Source: Alphaproteobacteria bacterium UBA1301 (GTDB taxonomy: Bacteria > Pseudomonadota > Alphaproteobacteria > Micropepsales > Micropepsaceae). From it: a stretch of DNA of 64,000 nt. The position numbers and the translations under genes were made by a program. Of the stretch, positions 52,098 to 60,298 are shown piece by piece (position 1 is the stretch's first letter; each line of letters opens with the position of its first letter). Under the pieces are notes generated by a model, which ran no database searches, was not told where the DNA came from, and saw nothing but the letters and a program-made list of their open reading frames with translations. The stretch spans positions 55,648-119,647 of the forward strand of contig DBUB01000017.1 of the NCBI GenBank assembly GCA_002307725.1, written 5' to 3'.

Positions 52098-52129
52098 CGG
52101 GGAGGGCAAAACCCTCCCCGAACGTTTTT
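52098..52129 (+). terminator. Intrinsic terminator after the M3 peptidase gene
   Basis: cggggaggg and ccctccccg form a 9-bp GC-rich stem with a caaaa loop, followed by aacg and five T. Positioned 6 bases after the stop codon; a convergent gene ends 14 bases further on. Confidence 0.85.
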
Positions 52130-52143
52130 GTGCTGTGCCGAGA

Positions 52144-52827
52144 TCAGAACGCCCGTTGCTGGTTGGCGTTTTTGGCGATGTCGTTGTCCGGTTCGGCATT
52201 GAAGCCGAACTGGGTGGCGATCACCTTGTACGAGGCGCCGTCGGCCATCGGCATGAAGCTGGCTGAGCCGAAGAAGCGGTCTTCCACCAGCATGTTCCGC
52301 AGCACCCATTCCACCACGAAGTCGGGCAGGTATTGATTTACCTTGGGCTGCGGCGCCTTGAGATCGCACGCGTTGATCGTTTTGCCGTTGCCATCCGCCG
52401 CCGAGTAATAGCGGTTAGAAATCTGGTCTAGCGTATAGGTAGCATTGAGGCCGATCTCGTTGGCCCACGCCTTCCACTTCTGGAAGCGCCCGCCGATCTC
52501 CCAAGCCTCGCCCTGCAGGGTGCAGCTCTGCACAAAATGGGTCTCGTCCAAGCGCGTCACCGTCACGACGAAGACTTTCTGCGCCGGATTGATGGCATGC
52601 ACCGTCACTTCGGCCAGCGGCACTTCATAGGTCAGCCGCGCATAGCCTTGCAGGTTGAGGTCTATCAGACCGGCTGCCAGACCAGCAATGGTCAGGGCGC
52701 CGCCGCCGCCCAGCCCGAATGTCGCCCGGCCGGGGCGCAACTTCACGGCATGCACCAAACCCGAGATAAAACCGATAAACCCCAGTACCGCTATAGCGAG
52801 CGGTACAACGACCATCATCGAGCCCAT
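52144..52827 (-). CDS. Membrane-anchored protein of unknown function (227 aa)
   Basis: Two closely spaced hydrophobic segments at the N-terminus (VVVPLAIAVLGFIGFISGLV; FGLGGGGALTIAGLAAGLI) are followed by a ~160-residue soluble domain with two Cys (QSCTLQGEAWEIGGRFQKWK ... INACDLKAP). The soluble part (EVTVHAINPAQKVFVVTVTR) looks beta-rich and is probably periplasmic. I do not recognise the family with confidence. It is convergent with the M3 peptidase gene and on the same strand as ugd, about 100 bases downstream of it. Confidence 0.75.
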   Translation of the reverse strand: MGSMMVVVPLAIAVLGFIGFISGLVHAVKLRPGRATFGLGGGGALTIAGLAAGLIDLNLQGYARLTYEVPLAEVTVHAINPAQKVFVVTVTRLDETHFVQSCTLQGEAWEIGGRFQKWKAWANEIGLNATYTLDQISNRYYSAADGNGKTINACDLKAPQPKVNQYLPDFVVEWVLRNMLVEDRFFGSASFMPMADGASYKVIATQFGFNAEPDNDIAKNANQQRAF

Positions 52828-52927
52828 CTGATACCCCCTGCGTAGGCGTTCAGCCTAACCAAGGCGGGCGCATGTTACCAGCCGCCCGCCGGATAGTTTG
52901 GCGCCGGGATTGTGTCAGAAATTACGG

Positions 52928-54235
52928 TTAACCGACCTCCGGCCGGCCGACCGAGATGTACTTGAACCCGGCGCTCGCCATCATATCGGGGCGATAGATG
53001 TTGCGCAGATCGACCAGCAGCGGGCGCTTGAGGAGCGATTTCACCTTGGCCAAGTCGAGCGCCCGGAACTCGTTCCACTCGGTCAGGATCACCAGCCCAT
53101 CGGCACCTTCCAGCGTTTCATAGGTCTCGTTGCACCAGTCCACTTCGAAATGCTTCTTGGCTTCCTTCATGCCCTCGGGATCGAAGGCGCGGATCTTGGC
53201 GCCCTTGTCCTTGAGATAGGGCACGATCACCAGCGCCGGCGCATCGCGCATATCGTCGGTGTTGGGTTTGAAGGTGAGGCCGAGGATGGCGATGGTCTTG
53301 CCGGCGACGCCGCCGAACGCCTTTTCGATCTTCTCGCCCATCTGGACTTTGCGGGCGTCGTTCACCGCCACCACCGCTTCGATGATCCTGGTCGGGGCAC
53401 CGTATGCCTGGCAGGTCTTCAACAGGGCGAGTGTGTCCTTCGGGAAGCACGAGCCGCCATAGCCGGGACCGGCATGCAGGAATTTGCCCCCGATGCGCCC
53501 GTCCAGGCCCATGCCGCGCGCCACATCCTGCACGTTGGCGTCCACCGCCTCGCACAGGTTCGCCATCTCGTTGATGAAGGTGATCTTGGCCGCCAGGAAC
53601 GCGTTGGAGGCATATTTGATGATCTCGGCGCTTTCCAGCGTCGTGAACAGGATCGGCGTTTCGTTGAGATAGAGCGGGCGATAGATCTCGCGCATCACGC
53701 TCTGGGCGCGATCGGACGTGCAGCCCACCACGACGCGATCGGGGCGGCGGAAGTCCTCGATTGCCGAGCCTTCGCGCAGAAACTCGGGATTGGAGGCGAC
53801 GTCGAATTCGGCGTCGGGGCGAACGCGGCGGATGATCTCGGCGACCTTCTTGTTGGTGCCGACGGGTACCGTCGACTTGGTCACCACCACCGTGTAGCCC
53901 TTGAGGTGATGGGCAATCTCTTCGGTGGCGGCGAAGACGTAGCTGAGGTCGGCATGGCCGTCGCCGCGCCGGCTAGGCGTACCGACCGCGATGAACACCG
54001 CCTCGGCGCCTACCATGGCCGTGGCCAGATCGGTCTCGAAGGAAAGGCGTCCGGACTTGGCATTGGCCGTTACGACCTCGTCCAGTCCTGGTTCATAGAT
54101 CGGAATCTTGCCAACCTTCAGGCCTTCGATCTTCGCCACATCGGTGTCGACGCACACCACATCGTGGCCGAACTCCGACAGACAGGCACCCGAAACCAGC
54201 CCGACATACCCCGTACCGATCATGACAATGCGCAT
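52928..54235 (-). CDS. ugd: UDP-glucose 6-dehydrogenase
   Basis: The enzyme oxidises UDP-glucose to UDP-glucuronate with two NAD+, supplying acidic sugars for polysaccharides. The 435-residue protein starts with the Rossmann motif MRIVMIGTGYVGLVSGACLS. It has VFIAVGTPSRRGDGHADLSY, TKSTVPVGTN, NPEFLREGSAIEDF and GPGYGGSCFPKDTLAL with the catalytic Cys, then AILGLTFKPNTDDMRDAPAL. It works downstream of GalU (44211) in the same region. The ATG lies 155 bases from the divergent ABC transporter gene. Confidence 0.97.
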   Translation of the reverse strand: MRIVMIGTGYVGLVSGACLSEFGHDVVCVDTDVAKIEGLKVGKIPIYEPGLDEVVTANAKSGRLSFETDLATAMVGAEAVFIAVGTPSRRGDGHADLSYVFAATEEIAHHLKGYTVVVTKSTVPVGTNKKVAEIIRRVRPDAEFDVASNPEFLREGSAIEDFRRPDRVVVGCTSDRAQSVMREIYRPLYLNETPILFTTLESAEIIKYASNAFLAAKITFINEMANLCEAVDANVQDVARGMGLDGRIGGKFLHAGPGYGGSCFPKDTLALLKTCQAYGAPTRIIEAVVAVNDARKVQMGEKIEKAFGGVAGKTIAILGLTFKPNTDDMRDAPALVIVPYLKDKGAKIRAFDPEGMKEAKKHFEVDWCNETYETLEGADGLVILTEWNEFRALDLAKVKSLLKRPLLVDLRNIYRPDMMASAGFKYISVGRPEVG

Positions 54236-54390
54236 TGTTCACCCTCGTATTGTGGACTCAACCTTTGTGGCGCGCTGCCCGTCCGCATGCAATCAAAGAA
54301 TGTGGCGAAATCGCTGACGGTAGGTCACGAATCTTATCATTCTTTGACAAATTGCGGGTATTATAGCTGCTGTCTTCCGATCTGGCGGCC

Positions 54391-55323
54391 ATGATCGACG
54401 TATCCGAACTCGTCTACGAGTACCCGACTGCGCGGGCTCTGAAGGGTGTGTCCCTTCATGTGGCGCCGCAAACGATTACCGCCCTGGTTGGTCCCAATGG
54501 CGCCGGTAAAACCACGCTTTTGCGCTGCTTGGCGGCCTTGGAAGACCCGTATTCCGGTTCCGTCACCGTGGCCGGCCACGATACCCGCCTAGAGCCGCGT
54601 GCCATCCATGCGCTGCTCGGCTATCTGCCCGATTTTTACGGCCTCTATGATGGTCTTAGCGTCCGCCGCATCCTGACCTATACGGCACAGTCGCACGGCA
54701 TCGTTTCAGCGCTGACGACCACCGCGGTCGAAAAGGCCGCCGACCGGGTCGGGCTGTTCGAACGGCTGGAGGTTAAGGCCGGCGATCTCAGCCGCGGCCT
54801 GCGCCAGCGTCTCGCCATCGCCCAGGCCATCGTGCACGAGCCCAAGGTGCTGCTGCTCGACGAACCGTCGGCCGGGCTCGACCCGCAGGCACGGCGCGAT
54901 CTGTCGGTGCTGATGGTGGCGTTGAAGGATGCCGGCATGACGCTGGTGGTTTCCTCGCACATCCTGGCCGAACTCGAAGATTACTGCTCGGAGATGATCA
55001 TCATCGAAGAGGGGAAAATCGTCGGCGGCAAGGCCATCAAGGTGAAGGACGTCGAGCGGCCGCGCTATATTGTTGAGATCGCCAATGCGCGCAGCGACCT
55101 CAAGGATTTCCTATCCGCCCGCGCCGGGGTCGATGTGATCGAGGCCGATGCCTATCACGCCCTCATCACCCATCCGCGCAGCGCGTCGGCGCGGGCACGG
55201 CTGATCCGCGACCTGCTCGGGGCCGGGTTTGAGGTATCGAGCTTCGGCGAATCCACCAAGGCGTTGGAAGAGGCTTATTTCAGCCAAGTGGGCGGGTCCG
55301 GAAAGACGGGAATGGGCCAATGA
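54391..55323 (+). CDS. ABC transporter ATP-binding protein
   Basis: A 310-residue ATPase with Walker A ALVGPNGAGKTTLLRCL, signature LSRGLRQRLAIAQAIVHEP (LSRG in place of LSGG), Walker B VLLLDEPSAGLDPQAR and the H-loop VVSSHILAEL. The ~80-residue C-terminal extension after the core (YIVEIANARSDLKDFLSARA) is typical of CcmA/NatA/DRI-type exporters. It overlaps the permease gene by 4 bases (ATGA), so the pair forms one transporter. The substrate is not evident. Confidence 0.93.
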   Translation: MIDVSELVYEYPTARALKGVSLHVAPQTITALVGPNGAGKTTLLRCLAALEDPYSGSVTVAGHDTRLEPRAIHALLGYLPDFYGLYDGLSVRRILTYTAQSHGIVSALTTTAVEKAADRVGLFERLEVKAGDLSRGLRQRLAIAQAIVHEPKVLLLDEPSAGLDPQARRDLSVLMVALKDAGMTLVVSSHILAELEDYCSEMIIIEEGKIVGGKAIKVKDVERPRYIVEIANARSDLKDFLSARAGVDVIEADAYHALITHPRSASARARLIRDLLGAGFEVSSFGESTKALEEAYFSQVGGSGKTGMGQ

Positions 55324-56645
55324 ACCCCGAATTCCAGCGCAATGTCTGGCTTGAACTGACACCCTTGCGTCTCGTCGTGATGGGCGCGGTTCTGGCGCTC
55401 GCCTTTTTTGCGGCGGTTTTGAGTGGCGGCGTTGCCAATCCGGGTGCGGTGGCGCGCTTGCTGTTCATTGCCATCGTGGTGGTGTGGGGCACGCGCAATG
55501 CCGCCCGCAGCGTGGTCGGCGAAATCCGCGAGCGCACCTGGGACTTCCAGCGGCTGTCGTCGCTTGGTCCCGGCACGATGATGTGGGGCAAGTTGTTTGG
55601 CGCCACCATTTTCAATTGGTTCGGCGGAGCGATCTGCCTTGCCGTGATCGTCGCTGATGCCGTCAACAGCCAGGGTGCCGGTTTCGCTTTTGCCGAGATT
55701 GTCTATTGGATTGCTATGGGCGTCATTGCCCAAGCCGCCAGTCTGGTGGCCAGTCTGATCGCGGCCCGCCGCCGCCAGGGGCGCACGCAGTTCGAGGTGT
55801 TTCTCTATCAGGTCATCGGCCTTGCCGCCGCCTACGCGGTGTGGGCGATCGCCAATCCGGACGGCAAAACCATCGGCATATTCGGTTGGGCCGGTGACAT
55901 CGTTTGGTGGGGGCTGGGGCTGCCGGCGCCGGGCTTCCTTCTCGCGTCCCTTGCCGTTTTCACCGGCTGGATTCTGGTCGGCTGCTATCGCCAGATGCGG
56001 TTGGAACTGAAGCTCTCCAACGGGCCGTATGTCTGGCTCGGCTTTCTGGTTTTCATGACCGTCTATGCGGCGGGCTTTGGTGCTTTTGCGCCGCCGGGCG
56101 GGCATTTCGACGAGGTCACGTGGCGCCTTATCATGGCCGCGCTGGTCGCCGCCAGTTTGACCTATCTCACCGTGATCCTGGAGCCCAAGAGCCGGGTGCA
56201 GCTGCGCTGGCTGGCGGGCGAATTCGGCAAATTCCATATCGGAACGGCGCTGACGCATCTGCAATGCTGGATGATGTCGTATCTGTTCACCGTCGTGATT
56301 GCGATCGCGCTGATGGTGCGGCTCGGTCTGTTGGGGATGGGCCCCGAGTTGGCCACGGCTGGTGCGGTGCTCGGTTTCGTTACCCGCGATATTGGAATCG
56401 TGGTGCTGATGAACATGGTGGCGCGGCGGCGCGGGGGCGATTTCCTGGCGCTCGCGATTCTGGTCTTGGTGTACGCGCTGCTGCCGTCGATCGTCGCCGG
56501 ACTGAATTACGGCACCGGCCGGGCGCTGTTCCTGCCGCAGCCGACCGACCCAATGTGGATAAGCCCCGCTGCGGCATGGATCGAGGCTATCGCGGTGTGG
56601 GTGGTCGCCGCCACGCAGATCTCGCTCAGCGGCAAAAAACCTTAG
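55320..56645 (+). CDS. ABC transporter permease
   Basis: A 441-residue inner-membrane protein with about ten hydrophobic segments (examples: LVVMGAVLALAFFAAVLSGG; YLFTVVIAIALMVRLGLLGM). The cytoplasmic segment GEIRERTWDFQRLSSLGPGT matches the coupling region of ABC-2-type permeases. It is translationally coupled to the ATPase gene. The gene ends 4 bases into the convergent recG. The substrate and direction are not shown by the sequence; export is the usual role of this family. Confidence 0.88.
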   Translation: MNPEFQRNVWLELTPLRLVVMGAVLALAFFAAVLSGGVANPGAVARLLFIAIVVVWGTRNAARSVVGEIRERTWDFQRLSSLGPGTMMWGKLFGATIFNWFGGAICLAVIVADAVNSQGAGFAFAEIVYWIAMGVIAQAASLVASLIAARRRQGRTQFEVFLYQVIGLAAAYAVWAIANPDGKTIGIFGWAGDIVWWGLGLPAPGFLLASLAVFTGWILVGCYRQMRLELKLSNGPYVWLGFLVFMTVYAAGFGAFAPPGGHFDEVTWRLIMAALVAASLTYLTVILEPKSRVQLRWLAGEFGKFHIGTALTHLQCWMMSYLFTVVIAIALMVRLGLLGMGPELATAGAVLGFVTRDIGIVVLMNMVARRRGGDFLALAILVLVYALLPSIVAGLNYGTGRALFLPQPTDPMWISPAAAWIEAIAVWVVAATQISLSGKKP

Positions 56646-58723
56646 CCGGCGCGCAGGTACTTCACCGCTTCGTCGCGTCCGAACAGATAGAGCAGGACGC
56701 GCAAGGCTTCGCCGCGCGGCGATTTCAGATCGGGATCGCGACTGAGGATGAGCCCCGCGTCGTCGCGCGCGGCGGCCAGCAAATCGCCGTGAACGGCGAG
56801 GTCGGCCATGCGGAATTCGAGCGCGCCGCTTTGGCGCGTGCCGAGGAGTTCGCCGGGGCCGCGCAGCTTCAGATCTTCCTCGGCAATCACGAAACCGTCG
56901 TCGGTATCGCGCAAGACCGCCAGCCGCGCCTTGGCGGTCTCGCCGATCGGCGGCACATAGATCAGCAAACAGCTTGATTTGCCGCTGCCGCGCCCAACCC
57001 GGCCGCGGAGCTGGTGCAATTGGGCGAGGCCGAAGCGCTCGGCATGTTCCACCACCATGATGGTGGCTTCCGGCACATCGACACCGACTTCGATCACCGT
57101 GGTGGCGACCAAGACCTGCAACTCGCCGGTCTTGAACTTCGCCATCGCCGCGTCGCGTTCGGCCGGCTTCATCCGGCCATGAACCAGGCCGACCATGGGG
57201 CCGAGGGTGGCCTGCAGTTCCTTGGCGCGCTCTTCGGCGGCGGCGAGGTCGATTTTTTCCGACTCTTCCACCAGCGGGCACACCCAGTAGGCACGGGCGC
57301 CCTTGGCGATCGCCGTGCGCAAGCGTTCCACCACATCGCCCAGCCGTTCGGCTGGCAAGACGCGGGTTTCCACCGGCTGGCGTCCGGGCGGACGACCGTG
57401 CAGGCGCGAAACATCCATGTCGCCATACGCGGTCAGCGCCAAGGTGCGCGGGATCGGGGTCGCCGTCATCACCAGCACATCGGTGACGTGCTCGCCTTTG
57501 CCTTGCAAGGTCATGCGCTGATGCACGCCGAAGCGATGCTGTTCGTCGACCACCACCAAGCCGAGGTCCTTGAACGCCACGTCGTCGGAGAACAGGGCAT
57601 GGGTGCCGACCAGAATGTCGATCTCGCCCGCGGCCAGCGCCGCCAGCAGCGCCTCGCGGGGCGCGCCTTTTTCGCGGCCGGTCAGGATCGCCATGCGCAC
57701 GCCCGCCGCGGCAGCGAGCGGTTCGAGGGCCGCCATGTGCTGGCGCGCGAGGATTTCGGTCGGCGCCATCAAGGCCCCTTGCGCGCCCGCTTCTACCGCC
57801 GCCAAGAGCGCCAGGAACGCCACCACGGTTTTGCCCGAGCCAACGTCACCTTGCAAAAGGCGCAACATGCGGGCAGGCGAGGCCATGTCGGCTTCGATTT
57901 CGGCGACGGCCTGCACCTGCGCCTCGGTCAAAGTGAATTGCAGCGCCGCCAGCGCCTTCGCTTTCAGCCGTCCATCGCCTTGCAGCACACGGCCCTTGTT
58001 AGCGGCGCGCATTTGTTTGCGGATCAGCATCAGCGCCAGTTGGTTGGCGAGCAGTTCGTCATAAGCCAGCCGCTGACGTTCCAGCGTTGTCGGCGCCAGA
58101 TCGTCATCATGCACCGGCGCATGGGCTTTTTTGATCGCGTCGGAAAACGCCGGCCAGCCGCGCACTTTCAAATACGCCGGATCGAGCCATTCCGGCATCA
58201 CCGGAACTTTTTCCAGGGCGCCGCGGATCGCCTTGCCCAACACCTTGCCCGACAGGCCTTCGGTCAAGGGATAGACCGGCTCGTGCAGCGGCATGTCCTC
58301 GCCGGGCGTGGCAATGAAATCGGGATGCGGCATCTGCAGCCGGTTGTTGAAGCGTTCGATCCGTCCCGAGATGATGCGCTGGCTGCCGACCGGCAGCGAT
58401 TTGTTCAGCCAATCGGGATGGGCGTGGAAGAAGATGAGTTCGATCGCCGCGGTGTCGTCGGTGCAGCGCACCTTGTACGGCTGGCGCTTATCGCGTGGCG
58501 CCAGATGGTCGAGCACGTTCACCGTCACGGTAGCGATGCGCCCTTCTTCGGCCCGGATCAGCTTGGGCCGGTAGGAGCGGTCGATCACCCCGGTCGGCAG
58601 ATCAAAGACGAGGTCCTTCAGCCGCGTTCCGGCGACGGCCCCGATCATCTTCTCCAGCCGCGGCCCCACGCCCGGCAAAGAGCGGGTATCGGCGAACAAG
58701 GGAAAGAGAATCGCAGGGCGCAT
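56642..58723 (-). CDS. recG: ATP-dependent DNA helicase RecG
   Basis: RecG reverses stalled replication forks and branch-migrates Holliday junctions. The 693-residue protein has the N-terminal wedge/OB region (SLPGVGPRLEKM ... TVTVNVLDHLAPRDKRQPYK) and SF2 helicase motifs: LLQGDVGSGKTVVAFLALLA, DEQHRFGVHQR (motif II), VMTATPIPRTLAL (III), QLRGRVGRG (VI) and the TRG element at the C-terminus. ATG 58723 (MRPAILFPLFADTRSLPGVG) was preferred to a longer form from 58792 because the extra 23 residues are not family-like. recG next to sdhE-mfd is a conserved alphaproteobacterial arrangement. Confidence 0.97.
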   Translation of the reverse strand: MRPAILFPLFADTRSLPGVGPRLEKMIGAVAGTRLKDLVFDLPTGVIDRSYRPKLIRAEEGRIATVTVNVLDHLAPRDKRQPYKVRCTDDTAAIELIFFHAHPDWLNKSLPVGSQRIISGRIERFNNRLQMPHPDFIATPGEDMPLHEPVYPLTEGLSGKVLGKAIRGALEKVPVMPEWLDPAYLKVRGWPAFSDAIKKAHAPVHDDDLAPTTLERQRLAYDELLANQLALMLIRKQMRAANKGRVLQGDGRLKAKALAALQFTLTEAQVQAVAEIEADMASPARMLRLLQGDVGSGKTVVAFLALLAAVEAGAQGALMAPTEILARQHMAALEPLAAAAGVRMAILTGREKGAPREALLAALAAGEIDILVGTHALFSDDVAFKDLGLVVVDEQHRFGVHQRMTLQGKGEHVTDVLVMTATPIPRTLALTAYGDMDVSRLHGRPPGRQPVETRVLPAERLGDVVERLRTAIAKGARAYWVCPLVEESEKIDLAAAEERAKELQATLGPMVGLVHGRMKPAERDAAMAKFKTGELQVLVATTVIEVGVDVPEATIMVVEHAERFGLAQLHQLRGRVGRGSGKSSCLLIYVPPIGETAKARLAVLRDTDDGFVIAEEDLKLRGPGELLGTRQSGALEFRMADLAVHGDLLAAARDDAGLILSRDPDLKSPRGEALRVLLYLFGRDEAVKYLRAG

Positions 58724-58863
58724 GATAGAAAGATAGTGAGGCAAAGGCTCTTCGCCAAAACAACCGTCACCCCATGATTTTCCAATCGACATTTTTAATT
58801 TGACAATATGACGACGTTAACTTTACAACTAGCGGTGAAGCAGTGCCCAAAGTTTGAACCTCT

Positions 58864-59961
58864 ATGGCAAGACCCAAGAACCAAGAACTTCGCGAATTTC
58901 TTCTTCGAGACCTAGAAAACCACGCCACCGACATAGTCCCGTATGCGGCGAAAATATTCGGGGTTTCGAGGGCTTCCGCAAACCTCTACATGCGCGAGCT
59001 CATTTCTGAAGGACTAGTTGAGGCCCACGGACGTACGAACGCCCGACGTTATCAGTTGAAGGACTTGGATTCTTACTCTGGCGTATTTCCCATTGGACCA
59101 GAGCTTCGGGAGGATGTCGTGCTTCGAGAACACATCTCTCCCCACCTGCAGAATCTGCCCGATAATATTGTTCACATTTGTGAATATGGCTTCTCCGAAA
59201 TGCTGAATAACGCCATCGACCATTCGGAGGGTACGCATTGCAAGGTTCGGCTAGCACGCAATTACGCTCTGGTTAGGCTTGAGGTGCTGGACAATGGTGT
59301 AGGCATCTTTGAAAAAATCGCGAGAGAGTGCAATCTAGTAGACAAGCGCGAGGCAATATTGGAGCTTTCAAAGGGGAAGCTCACAACTGACAGCTCAAGA
59401 CATACTGGCGAAGGTATCTTTTTTACGTCGAGGATGTTCGACAGATTTACGATTATGTCTGGCGACCTACGTTACAGTCGAACAAAAAGAGACGATGACG
59501 AATGGCTGGTCGAATCTAAATTCCAGAAGTGGTTGATTAGGTCGAAGTTTGGGAAGGAGTACGAACGAGGTACCTGTGTCGTACTGGAAATTCCAACGGA
59601 CTCGCCACTCACAACAAAAGAAGTGTTCGACAAATTCGTAGACGATGACTATCGCTTTTCACGTACGCATGTGCCGCTAGTCCTTGCTACGTATGAAGGT
59701 GAGAATCTCGTTTCCAGATCACAAGCACGCCGCTTATTATCAAGGGTTGAGCGATTCTCCGAAGTAATGCTCGATTTTCGCGGAATAACTGGAATTGGCC
59801 AAGCATTCGCGGACGAGATATTCCGAGTTTGGACAAAAGATCATCCAAACACCAAATTGGTTACCATGGGTGTGTCTGGTGACGTTCAAAAGATGATCGG
59901 GCACGCGATGGTGAATGCTGCTGATCAAGGATCGCCAGAGACCCCGAAGCCAGCCAAATAG
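58864..59961 (+). CDS. wHTH - GHKL ATPase - STAS-like (DUF4325) signalling protein
   Basis: The 365-residue product combines three parts. Residues 1-66 are a winged helix (IVPYAAKIFGVSRASANLYM, ELISEGLVEAHGRTNARRYQ). Residues ~85-245 are a GHKL/HATPase domain with N-box SEMLNNAIDHSEG (112-123), G1 LEVLDNGVGIF (140-149) and G2 HTGEGIFFTSRMF (180-192). Residues ~278-350 match the STAS-like DUF4325 domain (SRSQARRLLSRVERFSEVML, GIGQAFADEIFRV). It resembles an anti-sigma kinase and its antagonist fused behind a DNA-binding domain. GC content is clearly lower than in recG and mfd. No histidine-kinase H-box is present. A role in gene control is inferred. Confidence 0.8.
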   Translation: MARPKNQELREFLLRDLENHATDIVPYAAKIFGVSRASANLYMRELISEGLVEAHGRTNARRYQLKDLDSYSGVFPIGPELREDVVLREHISPHLQNLPDNIVHICEYGFSEMLNNAIDHSEGTHCKVRLARNYALVRLEVLDNGVGIFEKIARECNLVDKREAILELSKGKLTTDSSRHTGEGIFFTSRMFDRFTIMSGDLRYSRTKRDDDEWLVESKFQKWLIRSKFGKEYERGTCVVLEIPTDSPLTTKEVFDKFVDDDYRFSRTHVPLVLATYEGENLVSRSQARRLLSRVERFSEVMLDFRGITGIGQAFADEIFRVWTKDHPNTKLVTMGVSGDVQKMIGHAMVNAADQGSPETPKPAK

Positions 59962-60001
59962 CCCACTGGTAGCATTTGGTCGGAGACGCTATATCTTCCC
60001 C

Positions 60002-60298
60002 ATGTCTACCGCTCCAGACGGAGGGTCCCTCGGGGTCCGCCGCAAACAGCTATTGTTCCGGTGCCAGCGGCGCGGGTTCAAGGAGGTCGATTTGATCTTC
60101 GGGACCTTCGCTGCCCGCGAGGTCGGCAGCTTGGATGAGGTGGGGTGCGATCAGCTCGAAGCCCTCCTCAACGCTCCCGACCAGGATGTGTTCGCCTGGC
60201 TGAAAGGCGAAATCGCGCTGCCGCCGGACTACGACACGCCCGTTTTCGCCCGCATCCGGGCGCTGTGTTCGCGTAAGGACCCCACTTGGAACGTGTAA
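60002..60298 (+). CDS. sdhE: FAD assembly factor SdhE (succinate dehydrogenase assembly factor 2)
   Basis: A 98-residue protein that helps attach FAD covalently to SdhA. The conserved RKQLLFRCQRRGFKEVDLIF carries the diagnostic R-G-x-x-E/D (RGFKEVD), followed by LDEVGCDQLEALLNAPDQDV and FAWLKGE. ATG 60002 fits the family N-terminus (SLGVRRKQLLFRCQRRG soon after). The 3' end overlaps mfd by 13 bases, so the two are translationally coupled. Confidence 0.95.
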   Translation: MSTAPDGGSLGVRRKQLLFRCQRRGFKEVDLIFGTFAAREVGSLDEVGCDQLEALLNAPDQDVFAWLKGEIALPPDYDTPVFARIRALCSRKDPTWNV

